Shown one piece after another: positions 34,901 to 43,466 of a stretch of 64,000 nt of DNA. The DNA comes from JAUMBM01 sp964441755 (GTDB lineage: Bacteria; Bacteroidota; Bacteroidia; Chitinophagales; Saprospiraceae): contig CAYTVG010000001.1 of the NCBI GenBank assembly GCA_964441755.1, positions 124,001 through 188,000 of the forward strand, written 5' to 3'. Each line of letters starts with the position of its first letter. Positions within the stretch are counted from its first letter, which is position 1. A program made the translations under genes and the position numbers. The notes under the pieces are model-generated. The model was not told the DNA's origin. It searched no databases and saw nothing but the letters and a program-made list of their open reading frames with translations.

Positions 34901-36525
34901 GTGAGCACTAAGGTTGCCCCTAAATCAGGACCGGCAAATACTTCCACCGTATCTCTGCTTTCGATAGCAGGCGTCCCGGAATCAGCAATCCAAAACTGAT
35001 ATTTACCTGCCGGAAGATTATCCAGCACCAGTTGCCCCCCTTCCTCAGCAATGATCACAGGCCCGTTATTAGGCCCGCTCAACGGCACTGTATTCCACTC
35101 TACCCTGTAAGGAGGCGTACCAGAACCAAAAGTAGCTGTTATCCTCCCGTCATCGTAAGAAGGACAAGTCAGGCTGTCTGCCTGTAAAAAGCTAAACAGC
35201 GGTTTAGCGGATACATTTATCTGACCGTTGCGAAAAATCGCGCCGATTTCGCCCTGCAAAATATTTACAACCTCAACCGTTGTTGGTGAACCTGTAAATC
35301 CGAGCGGGCTGTAATCCCCGACCTGCCCAATTACATCAAAACACAGCTCAAACATTTCCTCCCCATTGGGCAAGGTAAAGGGCAACCCCAGCTGATCATA
35401 TGAAAATGTCAGCACCCCTGGCTGAACGTTGCCAAAATTCAGGCTGGCATTCAGGTTTGGCAGGTTAGCACTAAAATTCTGTGCCGTAGTATAGGAAAGA
35501 ACAGCAGGGTCATACGTCATGGTAAACTGCATGGAAATCAGTCCGACAGCATTTTCTACCGTCACCGGCACGCAAACATTCTGCCCCGGCAACGCATTTT
35601 CAAAAGGAAAACGGAAGATTACGGACTCACAGTTGGCCATATCGACAAAAGCCCCGCCACCACAACTTTTACCATCCTCAACCTCTATGCGGTACACACC
35701 CGCCTGAGGAACGAAAAATTCTACCTGATCCCCATGCCCTACCTGAAAACTGCGGATATCTGCCTCCACCGTCGGATCTGTTTCAAGGTACATTCTAATA
35801 TTGTAGACAGCATTGTTGTCCCACTGTGGCAGGCCCCCTGCCACTGTAAACGTCCCACCACATCCATTGACTACAATATTAGTAACCTCTACGGCATTCA
35901 GGTAAACCATAGCAAATGCCTCGCTGACGCTCACAGCAACACAAGTGCCCGCCGGATTGCCCTCATATACCACCTGTGCAGGCGGTCCGGGGTTGAAAGC
36001 ATCAAAAGTTATGGGAGCAAACCACATCAATACCGGATTATTCATATTGAAAAACGACTGAATCTGCCCGGAATTGAAAAATGGCAGGTCGCCGGTTCTG
36101 TTGGCCCCTGCATACACATAAAAATCACCCGTTGGCGGAGGCGTATCCACCACGCAGGGATCCATGCCGATGGCCGCTGCCGTACTGCCGGATACGGTCG
36201 GGCGGCAGTTGTAAAAAGCATACCCTACACCCCCTGCTGTAGTCGGTACAGGGTCACCTACCAGTACTTCGTCGTTTGCGTGATTGACCATCAGGGTATC
36301 CCCCAGACAGAGGAAGATTGTGTCGGGACTGAAATCATTGCTCTGGCCCGACAACGGTCCGAAAGACTGGATAGTTCCCGCAGAACTATTGCAGAGGGAC
36401 CTGCCCCCATCATCTGCCAGGCGGCCGGAGTAAAATATAGGCTGGGGAATTTGCCCCCAGAGTGCTCCGGTTGCCAGAACAAACATCAGAATCAATACGT
36501 GCTTAAATCTACTCATTGAGCTCAT
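31906..36525 (-). CDS. Giant SprB-repeat adhesin with cohesin-like domain and type B T9SS sorting domain
   Basis: Start at the ATG complementary to 36523-36525 (MSSMSRFKHVLILMFVLATG, signal peptide; Met4 also possible), 1539 residues. After a unique N-terminal region (about 30-295) comes a cohesin-like module (about 300-440: PGQNVCVPVTVENAVGLIS and FTMTYDPAVLSYT). Then about eleven SprB-type repeats (445-1390), each with a Cys near the start (NVSCNGESDGTV, DVTCFGNTDGQI) and one near the end (TDANGCS, TDIEGCQ), probably disulfide-paired. The last 95 residues are a gliding-motility-associated (CHU_C) sorting domain: YIPNIFSPNEDGVNDDF and RWGGVVYES. SprB in Flavobacterium is a surface adhesin moved by the gliding motor; no gld or spr motor genes are in the window. 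Surface attachment is the likely role. Confidence 0.92.
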   Translation of the reverse strand: MSSMSRFKHVLILMFVLATGALWGQIPQPIFYSGRLADDGGRSLCNSSAGTIQSFGPLSGQSNDFSPDTIFLCLGDTLMVNHANDEVLVGDPVPTTAGGVGYAFYNCRPTVSGSTAAAIGMDPCVVDTPPPTGDFYVYAGANRTGDLPFFNSGQIQSFFNMNNPVLMWFAPITFDAFNPGPPAQVVYEGNPAGTCVAVSVSEAFAMVYLNAVEVTNIVVNGCGGTFTVAGGLPQWDNNAVYNIRMYLETDPTVEADIRSFQVGHGDQVEFFVPQAGVYRIEVEDGKSCGGGAFVDMANCESVIFRFPFENALPGQNVCVPVTVENAVGLISMQFTMTYDPAVLSYTTAQNFSANLPNLNASLNFGNVQPGVLTFSYDQLGLPFTLPNGEEMFELCFDVIGQVGDYSPLGFTGSPTTVEVVNILQGEIGAIFRNGQINVSAKPLFSFLQADSLTCPSYDDGRITATFGSGTPPYRVEWNTVPLSGPNNGPVIIAEEGGQLVLDNLPAGKYQFWIADSGTPAIESRDTVEVFAGPDLGATLVLTSPSCNGLSDGRVEAIVTLDGVVVADPADDFTFQWNVSGVGNISVLNNMPSGPYSVTITDNSGCLVTASGNMSQPPRLRLLANSTFVQNATCSGSQDGSISITATGGTITTSGSYLFEWDNGLGSLNATSATVANLNPGTYCVTISDDNGCSIQECFTVGAVKVLSINAAITDVTCFGNTDGQIFISGVTTGAPAATPYTFNWSAFATPPVNTSVTSSLTQLPPGVYTVSMTDVGGCNISQSYTVEEPQPLVATVLQQTNETCSIGNDGRVVMQVSGGNYPYQFSWSHDGSNTDSIAAGLSAGTYTFQVTDFNNCTTTQSVTVLAPTPPAIVSLADDSVTCPENTDGALTVVASPGAAPIVSYTWSNGGNGTTINNLSPGTYIVTVTDQSQCRAIDTAQVLSPAPLVLDSFSLRLPDCPGFSNGQITVFASGGTSPYTYRWSTNPGVPTAINPLPALAAGSYSVTVQDANGCAPLVASVVLPDPPSITGNFSNITGVTCPDNTTCNGRATFVASYSDGTTGLFNYSWSSGETFNQVASSTATQLCRGAQSVTVSDGVCGVVFQNLTIPSPQDITVNVTVDNVSCNGESDGTVTLAPAGGTAPYNFLWPATGANTATVGNLTAGTYNAVVTDANGCSRIQVVQITEPDALELTLDQIQTTQFVSCSGQADGVIAVVVNTGANINPLGASPFSWSGNVAPSNSNIASGLDAGSYSVTVTDIEGCQDVLTYTISEPAPIIFNLNPIDPPQCFGDATFLSIDTVYGGAGSNLLDYTFMINNNGLNFPVNQPATVFAGTITVSVEDLNGCIAETQIDIPQPAQIVVELPEEVVVELGDSTVQLQPLISPGGNYTYDWTPATYLSGNNIRNPFVYPGGNIEYSLLVTNENGCQAEASVFVSLDANRNVYIPNIFSPNEDGVNDDFRVFTCRGVKSINYARLYDRWGGVVYESADLVPSCLDGVKLWDGRRAGDRLPSGVYGYIIEITFLDDVTLLYRGDVTVVR

Positions 36526-36699
36526 TTGAAAAGCTATTGGGATATTGCTGCAACTGTAACATAACGCAGCAAAATGAAGAATTGCATATTCAGACACAAA
36601 ATTACAATCTCCTCGCGCATTATTTGTGCGAATACACCTAACTATCCACCAAACCAATGGCGATTGGTAGGCTGTCCGACCTATCTTGCCATTATCTGC

Positions 36700-37935
36700 C
36701 TACACCAAAGGTTCCCCCTTTACGTACATCTGCAGCAATTGTTGGCTACCAAAGGCATACGGCAAGTAGGCAATCGACGGCATGGGTTCTGTGACAAAAA
36801 AACTGGCAAACTTGCCAACATCTATGCTCCCGTACTGCCCTGTCCACTCCAATGCAGCTGCTCCGTTCAGTGTAGCTGCATTGATGGCCTCCTCCGGCAG
36901 CATTTTACTCTTTATACATGCCAGTGACAGCACGAAAAACATGTTGCCTGAAGGGCTTGATCCCGGATTGTAATCGGACGCCAGCGCAACAATCGCCCCA
37001 TCATCGATTAACCTGCGACCTGGCGGGTAATGATCGTTCAGAAAAAACGGTGCAGACGGCAACAGCGTAGCGACGGTTGTCGAAGCTGCTAATACAGCCA
37101 CATCTTCGTCATTGACTACCTCAAGATGATCTACCGACAGAGCTCCCCGCGCAATGCCTGCAGCCACTGCTCCAAGGCTATTAAACTGATTGACATGCAC
37201 CTTCGGTCGCATACCATACTGCCGGCCCACCTCAAGAACTTCAACCATTTCCTCAACCGTGAAAAAATTTTTCTCACAAAACACATCTATGTACGATGCC
37301 AGACCCTCCGATGCTGCCTGAGGTATCAACTCCTCCGTTACCTCTTTCAGCCAACCTCTCCTGTCCGTGCGCCAGCGTTCCGGCAAGGCATGAGCCGCCA
37401 GCAGCGTAGCACGTATATCCACCCGGCTCTCGGCCTGCAATCTCTTGATGACCCGCAACATCTTAAGCTCTCCCTCGACGCTCAGCCCGTAACCGCTCTT
37501 GATTTCCAAGGCCGCCGTCCCCTGTCGGCAAATGGCCGACAAGCGGCGGCGGGCGCCCTCCAGCAGTGCATCTTCGCTTGTTTCTGCCAGACGGCGGGCG
37601 GAGTTCAATATACCCCCCCCTTTCTGTGCAATCTCCAGATAAGTCAGCCCGCGTATCCGGTCCACGAACTCATGCTCACGGCTGGCAGCGAAAACCAGGT
37701 GCGTGTGTGAGTCTACCCAGCCGGGAAAAATCCAGCCCCCGCGCACATCCATCTCCTCTGCAGCCGAAGGTAAACCCTCGGCCATGCGTCCGTAAGCTTC
37801 GATACGACCTTCATTGACCAACAACCACGCATCTTCCAGTACCGGCAGCGTGGCCATGGCATCTGCACCGCGCAGGAAAGGCAGACCTTTTCTGCCCACC
37901 TGACACAACATACCTATGTTTGTAAATAATCGCAT
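36700..37935 (-). CDS. hutI: Imidazolonepropionase
   Basis: Third enzyme of histidine degradation: hydrolyses 4-imidazolone-5-propanoate to N-formimidoyl-L-glutamate. The ATG complementary to 37933-37935 (MRLFTNIGML) gives 411 residues, the family length; 44 further codons upstream are open but basic and unlike the family. Amidohydrolase metal sites: DSHTHLVFAASREHEF (H-x-H), ATLLAAHALP, HVNQFNSLG, VDHLEVVND and LASDYNPGSSPSGNM. The other hut genes (hutH, hutU, hutG) are not in the window. The next gene downstream is the giant adhesin, 174 bases away. Confidence 0.95.
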   Translation of the reverse strand: MRLFTNIGMLCQVGRKGLPFLRGADAMATLPVLEDAWLLVNEGRIEAYGRMAEGLPSAAEEMDVRGGWIFPGWVDSHTHLVFAASREHEFVDRIRGLTYLEIAQKGGGILNSARRLAETSEDALLEGARRRLSAICRQGTAALEIKSGYGLSVEGELKMLRVIKRLQAESRVDIRATLLAAHALPERWRTDRRGWLKEVTEELIPQAASEGLASYIDVFCEKNFFTVEEMVEVLEVGRQYGMRPKVHVNQFNSLGAVAAGIARGALSVDHLEVVNDEDVAVLAASTTVATLLPSAPFFLNDHYPPGRRLIDDGAIVALASDYNPGSSPSGNMFFVLSLACIKSKMLPEEAINAATLNGAAALEWTGQYGSIDVGKFASFFVTEPMPSIAYLPYAFGSQQLLQMYVKGEPLV

Positions 37936-38130
37936 CGCACCTGCTTTTCCACAATCACCTGCCTGCTCTCTGGCACAAACCGGGATTTTCCCGCCGGGCC
38001 GCCCAGGGTTCTTTTTCCACGGTTTTTTAACCTGTTTTTCCGTCACGCAGCACTGATAATACCTCATAAAGACGTGAAAACGTACGAAAAAACACCCAGT
38101 TTTACCCCCGGCATAAAATCTGAATATGCC

Positions 38131-38955
38131 CTAAGGCAGCAGCACGATTGTCCCTGAAATATATTCCCGCTGCAGGGTAGCCAGCATTCGCTCGGCCTCC
38201 TGCCGCTGTACGAAAGATCCCAGCAACACTTTATAGTAAGTTGCCTCTCCCCGTCTGACAGTTTTAACTTCACCTTTGGTTGAAAATGAATACCCAAGGC
38301 GATTGGCATCGGTAGCCGCAGCGGCATAATCGCCGTAAAGCTTATCAAGCTCCAGTGTATAGTGAGCCGTTGACGAAGCAGCACTTGATCTTGCAGCTAC
38401 TAAATCTCCCCCTCCTTCCGGTATCAGTGCCGGTCTGTAAAAACTCGTCTGGCTGGCCGCCGCCGGCGGGGAATCAAAGACCGGCCGCGGGCTTTCCAGC
38501 ACGGGCGCCTCTACAGCCACCTCTACCGAGGCATTGCGGTGGTTGACCGGAAGATTATATCCCTTTAGTGCGGCCAGCATATCTGCTGCCGCAAAAGTAT
38601 CCTCCATCCTGCCAAGCAGCTTGCCCGAAGCACTGAAAAAAAGCAGGGTTGGTATTTTTACCACCTCAAAACGCCCCATCAGCTGCCGCCCCTCCGGCAG
38701 GTCGATATTCATCCGTACCGGCAGGTAATGTGCTGCTACATAAGCACTCAGCGAAACATCGCTGAACGTATTTTCCTTCATCCACTTCGACAACACACAC
38801 CAATCCGCTGTAAAGAAAACAAAGAAAAGCTTATCCTCTGCCGATGCCTGCTGTCGAGCCTCTTCCAGCGTCAGTTCTGCAAAATCAAACTCAGCCCGAA
38901 GCTCTGCGGACAATAGCATACAGATTACTACCAACATCCTGACCAGTGTACTCAT
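38131..38955 (-). CDS. Thioredoxin-like protein with C-terminal SPOR domain, second active-site Cys missing
   Basis: The ATG complementary to 38953-38955 (MSTLVRMLVVICMLLSAE) gives a signal peptide and 274 residues. Residues about 25-125 are a thioredoxin-like (thioredoxin_7/DUF255-type) domain, FFTADWCVLSKWMKENTF; the place of CxxC reads C-V-L-S, so only one Cys remains. The cis-Pro loop is present (VVKIPTLLFF). A Pro/Ser/Ala-rich linker (about 140-195) leads to a SPOR domain (about 200-274: YYKVLLGSFVQRQEAERML), which in other proteins binds denuded glycan strands. It would sit in the periplasm. A dithiol oxidoreductase role is unlikely; binding or monothiol chemistry possible. Confidence 0.85.
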   Translation of the reverse strand: MSTLVRMLVVICMLLSAELRAEFDFAELTLEEARQQASAEDKLFFVFFTADWCVLSKWMKENTFSDVSLSAYVAAHYLPVRMNIDLPEGRQLMGRFEVVKIPTLLFFSASGKLLGRMEDTFAAADMLAALKGYNLPVNHRNASVEVAVEAPVLESPRPVFDSPPAAASQTSFYRPALIPEGGGDLVAARSSAASSTAHYTLELDKLYGDYAAAATDANRLGYSFSTKGEVKTVRRGEATYYKVLLGSFVQRQEAERMLATLQREYISGTIVLLP

Positions 38956-39043
38956 TGCATTCCTGTTTCGAGCATAATCTTTTAAATGTAGCACTTATTC
39001 CTCACTTCTGCAAAAGCATTTTTTTTGCGGCATCTATTCACTT

Positions 39044-41974
39044 CTAAACGGCTGCCTGACAGAGTACTTCGATTGGATGGAGGGCCTCACGGCCGGTACC
39101 ATCAGCAATCTGGTGGCGACAACTGGTACCGGGAGCCACGATGACTGTAGCCACATCTTGTTGGCGGACTGCAGGAAAAAGTGCCAGTTCTCCGATCTGC
39201 ATGCTGAGTTCGTAATGATCTTCTTCATAACCGAAGGAACCTGCCATTCCACAACAGCCCGTAGGTAAAATTTCCACAGCGTAATTGGCGGGCAGGTTGA
39301 GCATAAAAGCCGTGGCAGTCAGCCCGCTGAGGGCCTTTTGGTGGCAATGGCCATGCAGTACAAGTCTGCGCCTTTCGCGGGTAAAATCGTCCGGGCCAAT
39401 ACGTCCGGCAGCTGCTTCGCGCTGTAAAAATTCATCCAGCATCAGTACCTGTGGCGCCAGCGCCAGCGCAGCCTGCTGCGCATCGCCGCGCAACAAGCGC
39501 GAGTATTCATCTCTGAAACCCAATACGGCCGAAGGCTCAATCCCTACCAATGGTCGGTCGTTACTCACCCCCAGTCTGGTAAAAAGTTCCACATTGCCCG
39601 CTGCCATCGCTCGCGCCTCTTCCAATAGTCCTTTAGAAATATGCGCCCGACCACTATGCGGATGCTCAGCATAGTTGACCTTATACCCCAGTTTATTGAG
39701 CAACTGAACCGCAGCAATCCCAATATGAGCGTCGTTGTATCGCGTAAATTCATCGCAAAAAAACCACACATCTCCTTTGGGCTTGAGTTTATCTTGCTGT
39801 GCACGTCCCTCTTTCCTCCACCAGGTTGTCCAGGATTCAGTACTCAGCATCGGCAGGCTGCGCGCTGCCGCAATACCCAGCCCACGCTTGAGCAGGCCCG
39901 CTGTCGCCGGGCTGCCAAGCAGCCAATTGCTAAGCGCGGGCACTTTTGAGGCCCAGGCATTGATTTTGCCAATATTGGCAAAAGCCCTGCTGCGCAGGCT
40001 TACACCCTCTGCTTTGTTGCGCTGGTATAGATATTCTGCCTTGAGACTAGCCATATCTACATTGCTGGGACACTCGGCTGTACACCCTTTGCAACTCAGA
40101 CACAGATCCATGGCTTCACGGACTGCCGGCTGCTCAAAAGGATTGGCGTGTGTGCTGAGTGTGAGCATCTCACGCAAAGCATTGGCACGACCGCGGGTGC
40201 TGTCTTTCTCCAGTCGCGTCGCCTGATAGCTGGGACACATAGTTCCTCCACTGAAAGTGAGTTTGCGACAGTCCCCGGATCCGGTACATTTTTCAACAGT
40301 GCGCAAAAGGCCTCCTGTGGTACTGTAGTCAAAAGCCGTATCAAATACTGGGGCAGGCTTATCCTGCTCGTAGCGAAGGTCCTCATCCATCGGGGGCGCA
40401 TCCACGATTTTTCCGGGATTCAGGAGCCCGTAGGGATCCCAGGCGCCTTTTATGCGCCTGAGCAGGGCGTAGTTTTTTTCGCCCAAAACCAGCGGAATAA
40501 ACTCAGCGCGCACACGGCCGTCGCCGTGCTCGCCGCTCAGCGAGCCTCCATACTTTTTCACGAGTCGCGCAGAAGCTTCCCCGATTGACCGCAGCTCGCG
40601 CACCCCTTCGCTACTTTTCAGGTTGATGGAAGGCCGCAGGTGGAGCTCGCCGGCGCCGGCATGCGCATAATAGACCGTCTGCTGTTTGTAGCTGGCCATG
40701 AGCTCGCTAAATTCCCGTATGTAGGCAGGTAGATCTCGCAGATCCACCGCCGTATCTTCAACAAATTCGACCGGTTTCCGATCGCCTTTTACGTTGGACA
40801 ACACACCAAAGCCAGCGGCACGCAACGCCCATACGCGCTGTGTATCCGGAGCCTGCAACAGTGGATAAGCATAGCCGTAGCCCGCCCTGCGAAGATCGTC
40901 AATCGTTGCCTCCGCCAATTGGCGGGCCTCAGCGAGCGTATCCGCCCGCTGCTCAATAATCAAAATGGCCGCCGGATCGCCTTCGATGAAAAACCTGTTT
41001 TTGCGTTGCTCAATATTTTCCTTCGTGCAATCCAGAATAAATTTGTCCATCAATTCGCAGGCATAGGGAGATCGCTGCATGGCTGTCAGCGTAGCTTCCA
41101 TGGCCTCATCGAGGCTGGAAAAATGTGCGCACAACAACACCTCCGCCGCCGGCGGCTGTGGATCAAGTCGCAACTGTATGGCTGTTGTAAACGCCAGCGT
41201 GCCTTCGGAGCCTGCCAGCAGGCTGGCAACATTAATATCAGGACCTCCCGGACTAAAGACATTGCTGTTCAGCAGCACATCTACAGCATATCCTGTATTT
41301 CGACGATGTATACCCGGCTTGGGGTATTCACGCCGAATTTCTTCCTGCGCTTCAGGTTTGCTCAGTTCTTCCCACAACTGCTGATAAATTCTGCTCTCCA
41401 GGCTTTCACCCTGCCGTTTTTCATGAAATACAGCAGGCGATATTGCTCCAAAAACAGCTGTAGAACCATCGCTGAGTACAGCCTCTACAGACATCACCTT
41501 GTCTCTGGTAACTCCATATTTTATGGATGTTGATCCGCTCGAATTATTGCCCACCATACCGCCAAGCATGCAGCGGCTGGCTGTTGACGTATTGGGCCCA
41601 AACCACCAGCCCGTTGGCCGAAGGTGATAATTGAGTTCGTCCCGAATAACCCCGGGCTCTACTCGTACCCAGCCTGCCTCGGTATCTACTTCCAGTATCT
41701 TATTCATGTAGCGGGACACATCTACAACTATCCCTTCCCCGACACACTGCCCGGCCAGCGAAGTCCCCGCCGTGCGGGGAATGATGCCCAGCCCCCGCTC
41801 CCGCGCAAAAGCCATACACAGCCGTATGTCTGCCGCATTGCGGGGCAGAACAACTGCCAGAGGCCTTTTCTTATAGATAGATCCATCCGTGGCATACATC
41901 GAAAGCCAAAGATCACTATCGTAAACATCGCCCTGCAATTGGTCAGCAAGCAGATGAAGGTCTTCTATTTGCAT
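39044..41974 (-). CDS. FAD-linked oxidase / Fe-S oxidoreductase fusion (GlcD-GlcF / D-lactate dehydrogenase type)
   Basis: A 976-residue fusion. The FAD-binding oxidase half (1-about 500) has PRTAGTSLAGQCVGEGIVVD and NNSSGSTSIKYG, and ends in the FAD-oxidase C domain (YYAHAGAGELHLRPSI, GSLSGEHGDGRVRAEF). The Fe-S half begins with CTGSGDCRKL and CPSYQATRLEKDSTRGRANAL, then CLSCKGCTAECPSNVDM, the second 4Fe-4S site. Two CCG-type motifs follow near the end, HGHCHQKALSG and PTGCCGMAGSFGYE. Such proteins oxidise 2-hydroxy acids (D-lactate, glycolate) and pass electrons to quinone at the inner membrane. Substrate not shown by the sequence. Start: ATG complementary to 41972-41974. Confidence 0.92.
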   Translation of the reverse strand: MQIEDLHLLADQLQGDVYDSDLWLSMYATDGSIYKKRPLAVVLPRNAADIRLCMAFARERGLGIIPRTAGTSLAGQCVGEGIVVDVSRYMNKILEVDTEAGWVRVEPGVIRDELNYHLRPTGWWFGPNTSTASRCMLGGMVGNNSSGSTSIKYGVTRDKVMSVEAVLSDGSTAVFGAISPAVFHEKRQGESLESRIYQQLWEELSKPEAQEEIRREYPKPGIHRRNTGYAVDVLLNSNVFSPGGPDINVASLLAGSEGTLAFTTAIQLRLDPQPPAAEVLLCAHFSSLDEAMEATLTAMQRSPYACELMDKFILDCTKENIEQRKNRFFIEGDPAAILIIEQRADTLAEARQLAEATIDDLRRAGYGYAYPLLQAPDTQRVWALRAAGFGVLSNVKGDRKPVEFVEDTAVDLRDLPAYIREFSELMASYKQQTVYYAHAGAGELHLRPSINLKSSEGVRELRSIGEASARLVKKYGGSLSGEHGDGRVRAEFIPLVLGEKNYALLRRIKGAWDPYGLLNPGKIVDAPPMDEDLRYEQDKPAPVFDTAFDYSTTGGLLRTVEKCTGSGDCRKLTFSGGTMCPSYQATRLEKDSTRGRANALREMLTLSTHANPFEQPAVREAMDLCLSCKGCTAECPSNVDMASLKAEYLYQRNKAEGVSLRSRAFANIGKINAWASKVPALSNWLLGSPATAGLLKRGLGIAAARSLPMLSTESWTTWWRKEGRAQQDKLKPKGDVWFFCDEFTRYNDAHIGIAAVQLLNKLGYKVNYAEHPHSGRAHISKGLLEEARAMAAGNVELFTRLGVSNDRPLVGIEPSAVLGFRDEYSRLLRGDAQQAALALAPQVLMLDEFLQREAAAGRIGPDDFTRERRRLVLHGHCHQKALSGLTATAFMLNLPANYAVEILPTGCCGMAGSFGYEEDHYELSMQIGELALFPAVRQQDVATVIVAPGTSCRHQIADGTGREALHPIEVLCQAAV

Positions 41975-42091
41975 GTTCAGCTGATTTATATCTCACGCAG
42001 TCAAGTTTTGGGCATCTCAAACTACCGAAATATCCTGTGTGTTTGCAACATTGTGCCCAAATCCCTGCCACGCGCAGTGTAGTGCCTCCAA

Positions 42092-43318
42092 TCAATCCTC
42101 TTTAAACATAGCAGGCATTCGCTCTGCCCGCGAAGCGGGCAACAGAGAGGCCAGGTAACCGATGAAACCCACCACTGACAGCACTACCACAAAATCGCGC
42201 CAGCGCAGACTTACCGGATATGCGTCTATCATCATTTCTCCCGGAAGCTGTATAATGCCAACCGTTTTCTGAAGAATATACAACAATATGGCAAGGCCAA
42301 ACCCCAGCCCTATCCCCAGCCCGGTTAGCAGCATGCCTGCATAAACAAAGGTCTTCTTCACCTCCAGGTCTGACATACCCATGGTTTTCAGAATAGCAAT
42401 ATCCTGCCGCTTTTCCAATACAATCATCCAAAGAGCACCTACCATGTTAAAAGATATCAACAGCATCATAAGCCCGGGAATAGCAAAGCTGAGCCATTTT
42501 TCAACCTGCATCAGCTTCAGAAATGACTCCTCCTGAGCCCGCCTGTCTTTTACTACGTAGTCCGGACCCAGCAATTGTTGTATACCGGCAGCAACATCCT
42601 CCGCCCGATACCCTCTCTGTACGCGCATCTCGAGCGCACTGACAGTTGTATAGTCATATTTAAGAAGCTCTTGTACAAAAGCAAGCGAGGCGATAACATA
42701 CTCATTATCTACCTCTTGCTGTGCCAGAAATGAACCGGCAGGATAAGCCGAGCGCGTAGTAAAAGGCGATTCCAGTGAACCCGGGCGCTGCCGGCGCTTG
42801 GGCATATACACCATCACAGCAGAAAAAGGATCACTGACGTCAACCCCCAATCGGTCGCGCATACCGAGGCCAAAGACCAGCTGATCAACACCTGCTTTGC
42901 GGAGCATAAAGCTACCCTCCCGCACAGTGCGGTCAACTTGTGAAACCCGGGTGTAGTGACTGTCTACTCCCTTAAGAATTCCAAAGCCTTGCTTATCTTT
43001 ATAGGAAAAAAAAGCCACTTCTTCCAGCACACGGGAGGTGGCTGCTATGCCTTGCACCCCTAGCTGAATGCGCGTAATCATCTCTTCATCGGCCGTATAG
43101 GTTTTTCCCTTAGCGGCCGTTATCTCTACATCGGGATTGAAATTGTTGAACATCCCCATGAATAAGTCCTCAAACCCGTTGAATACAGAGAGTACCAGCA
43201 CGAGCGCAGCCGTGCCAATAGCAACACCCACCACCGCCACGCCTGTGATAATATTAATGGCATTGGTAGATTTTTTGGCAAATAAATAACGCCTGGCGAT
43301 ACTAAGGGATATCTTCAT
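42092..43318 (-). CDS. ABC transporter permease, LolC/LolE-FtsX family
   Basis: A 408-residue inner-membrane permease. It starts with the family opening ISLSIARRYLFAKKSTNAINIIT, a first helix (about 22-50: GVAVVGVAIGTAALVLVLSVFNGFEDL), a periplasmic MacB-like domain (about 55-270), and three further helices in the FtsX domain (about 275-400), with LEKRQDIAILKTMGMSD between the first two as in LolC/E. Relatives extract lipoproteins from the inner membrane with an ATPase (LolD); that gene is not in the window. I start at the ATG complementary to 43316-43318, because a consensus -7 box lies four bases upstream. The ATG ten codons further upstream is then unlikely. Confidence 0.9.
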   Translation of the reverse strand: MKISLSIARRYLFAKKSTNAINIITGVAVVGVAIGTAALVLVLSVFNGFEDLFMGMFNNFNPDVEITAAKGKTYTADEEMITRIQLGVQGIAATSRVLEEVAFFSYKDKQGFGILKGVDSHYTRVSQVDRTVREGSFMLRKAGVDQLVFGLGMRDRLGVDVSDPFSAVMVYMPKRRQRPGSLESPFTTRSAYPAGSFLAQQEVDNEYVIASLAFVQELLKYDYTTVSALEMRVQRGYRAEDVAAGIQQLLGPDYVVKDRRAQEESFLKLMQVEKWLSFAIPGLMMLLISFNMVGALWMIVLEKRQDIAILKTMGMSDLEVKKTFVYAGMLLTGLGIGLGFGLAILLYILQKTVGIIQLPGEMMIDAYPVSLRWRDFVVVLSVVGFIGYLASLLPASRAERMPAMFKED

Positions 43319-43322
43319 TACA

Positions 43323-43330
43323 CAAAGATA
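43323..43330 (-). promoter_or_regulatory. Candidate -7 box of the LolC-like gene
   Basis: The minus strand reads TATCTTTG, an exact TAnnTTTG, four bases before the ATG. This predicts transcription starting at the start codon, a leaderless mRNA, as for lepA. Confidence 0.45.
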
Positions 43331-43466
43331 ATACTTGCCGGCTAACACCGTTGCTGTCTCGATCGCTCTCTTTCGCAGATTATCTGCCTTGAACAGGCAA
43401 CCCTTGCGCGATATGTGTACCCTGCAAGAAATAAATACGATTGTTTAACCGATCATTGCTCTTACT

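Noticed and set aside
32200..35250. Tandem DNA repeat or assembly duplication in the adhesin
   Set aside because: The SprB units are similar as protein but diverged in DNA, so they are ancient domain repeats.
35734..36519. Long open frame antisense to the adhesin
   Set aside because: Shadow of a composition-biased real gene with clear domains on the other strand.
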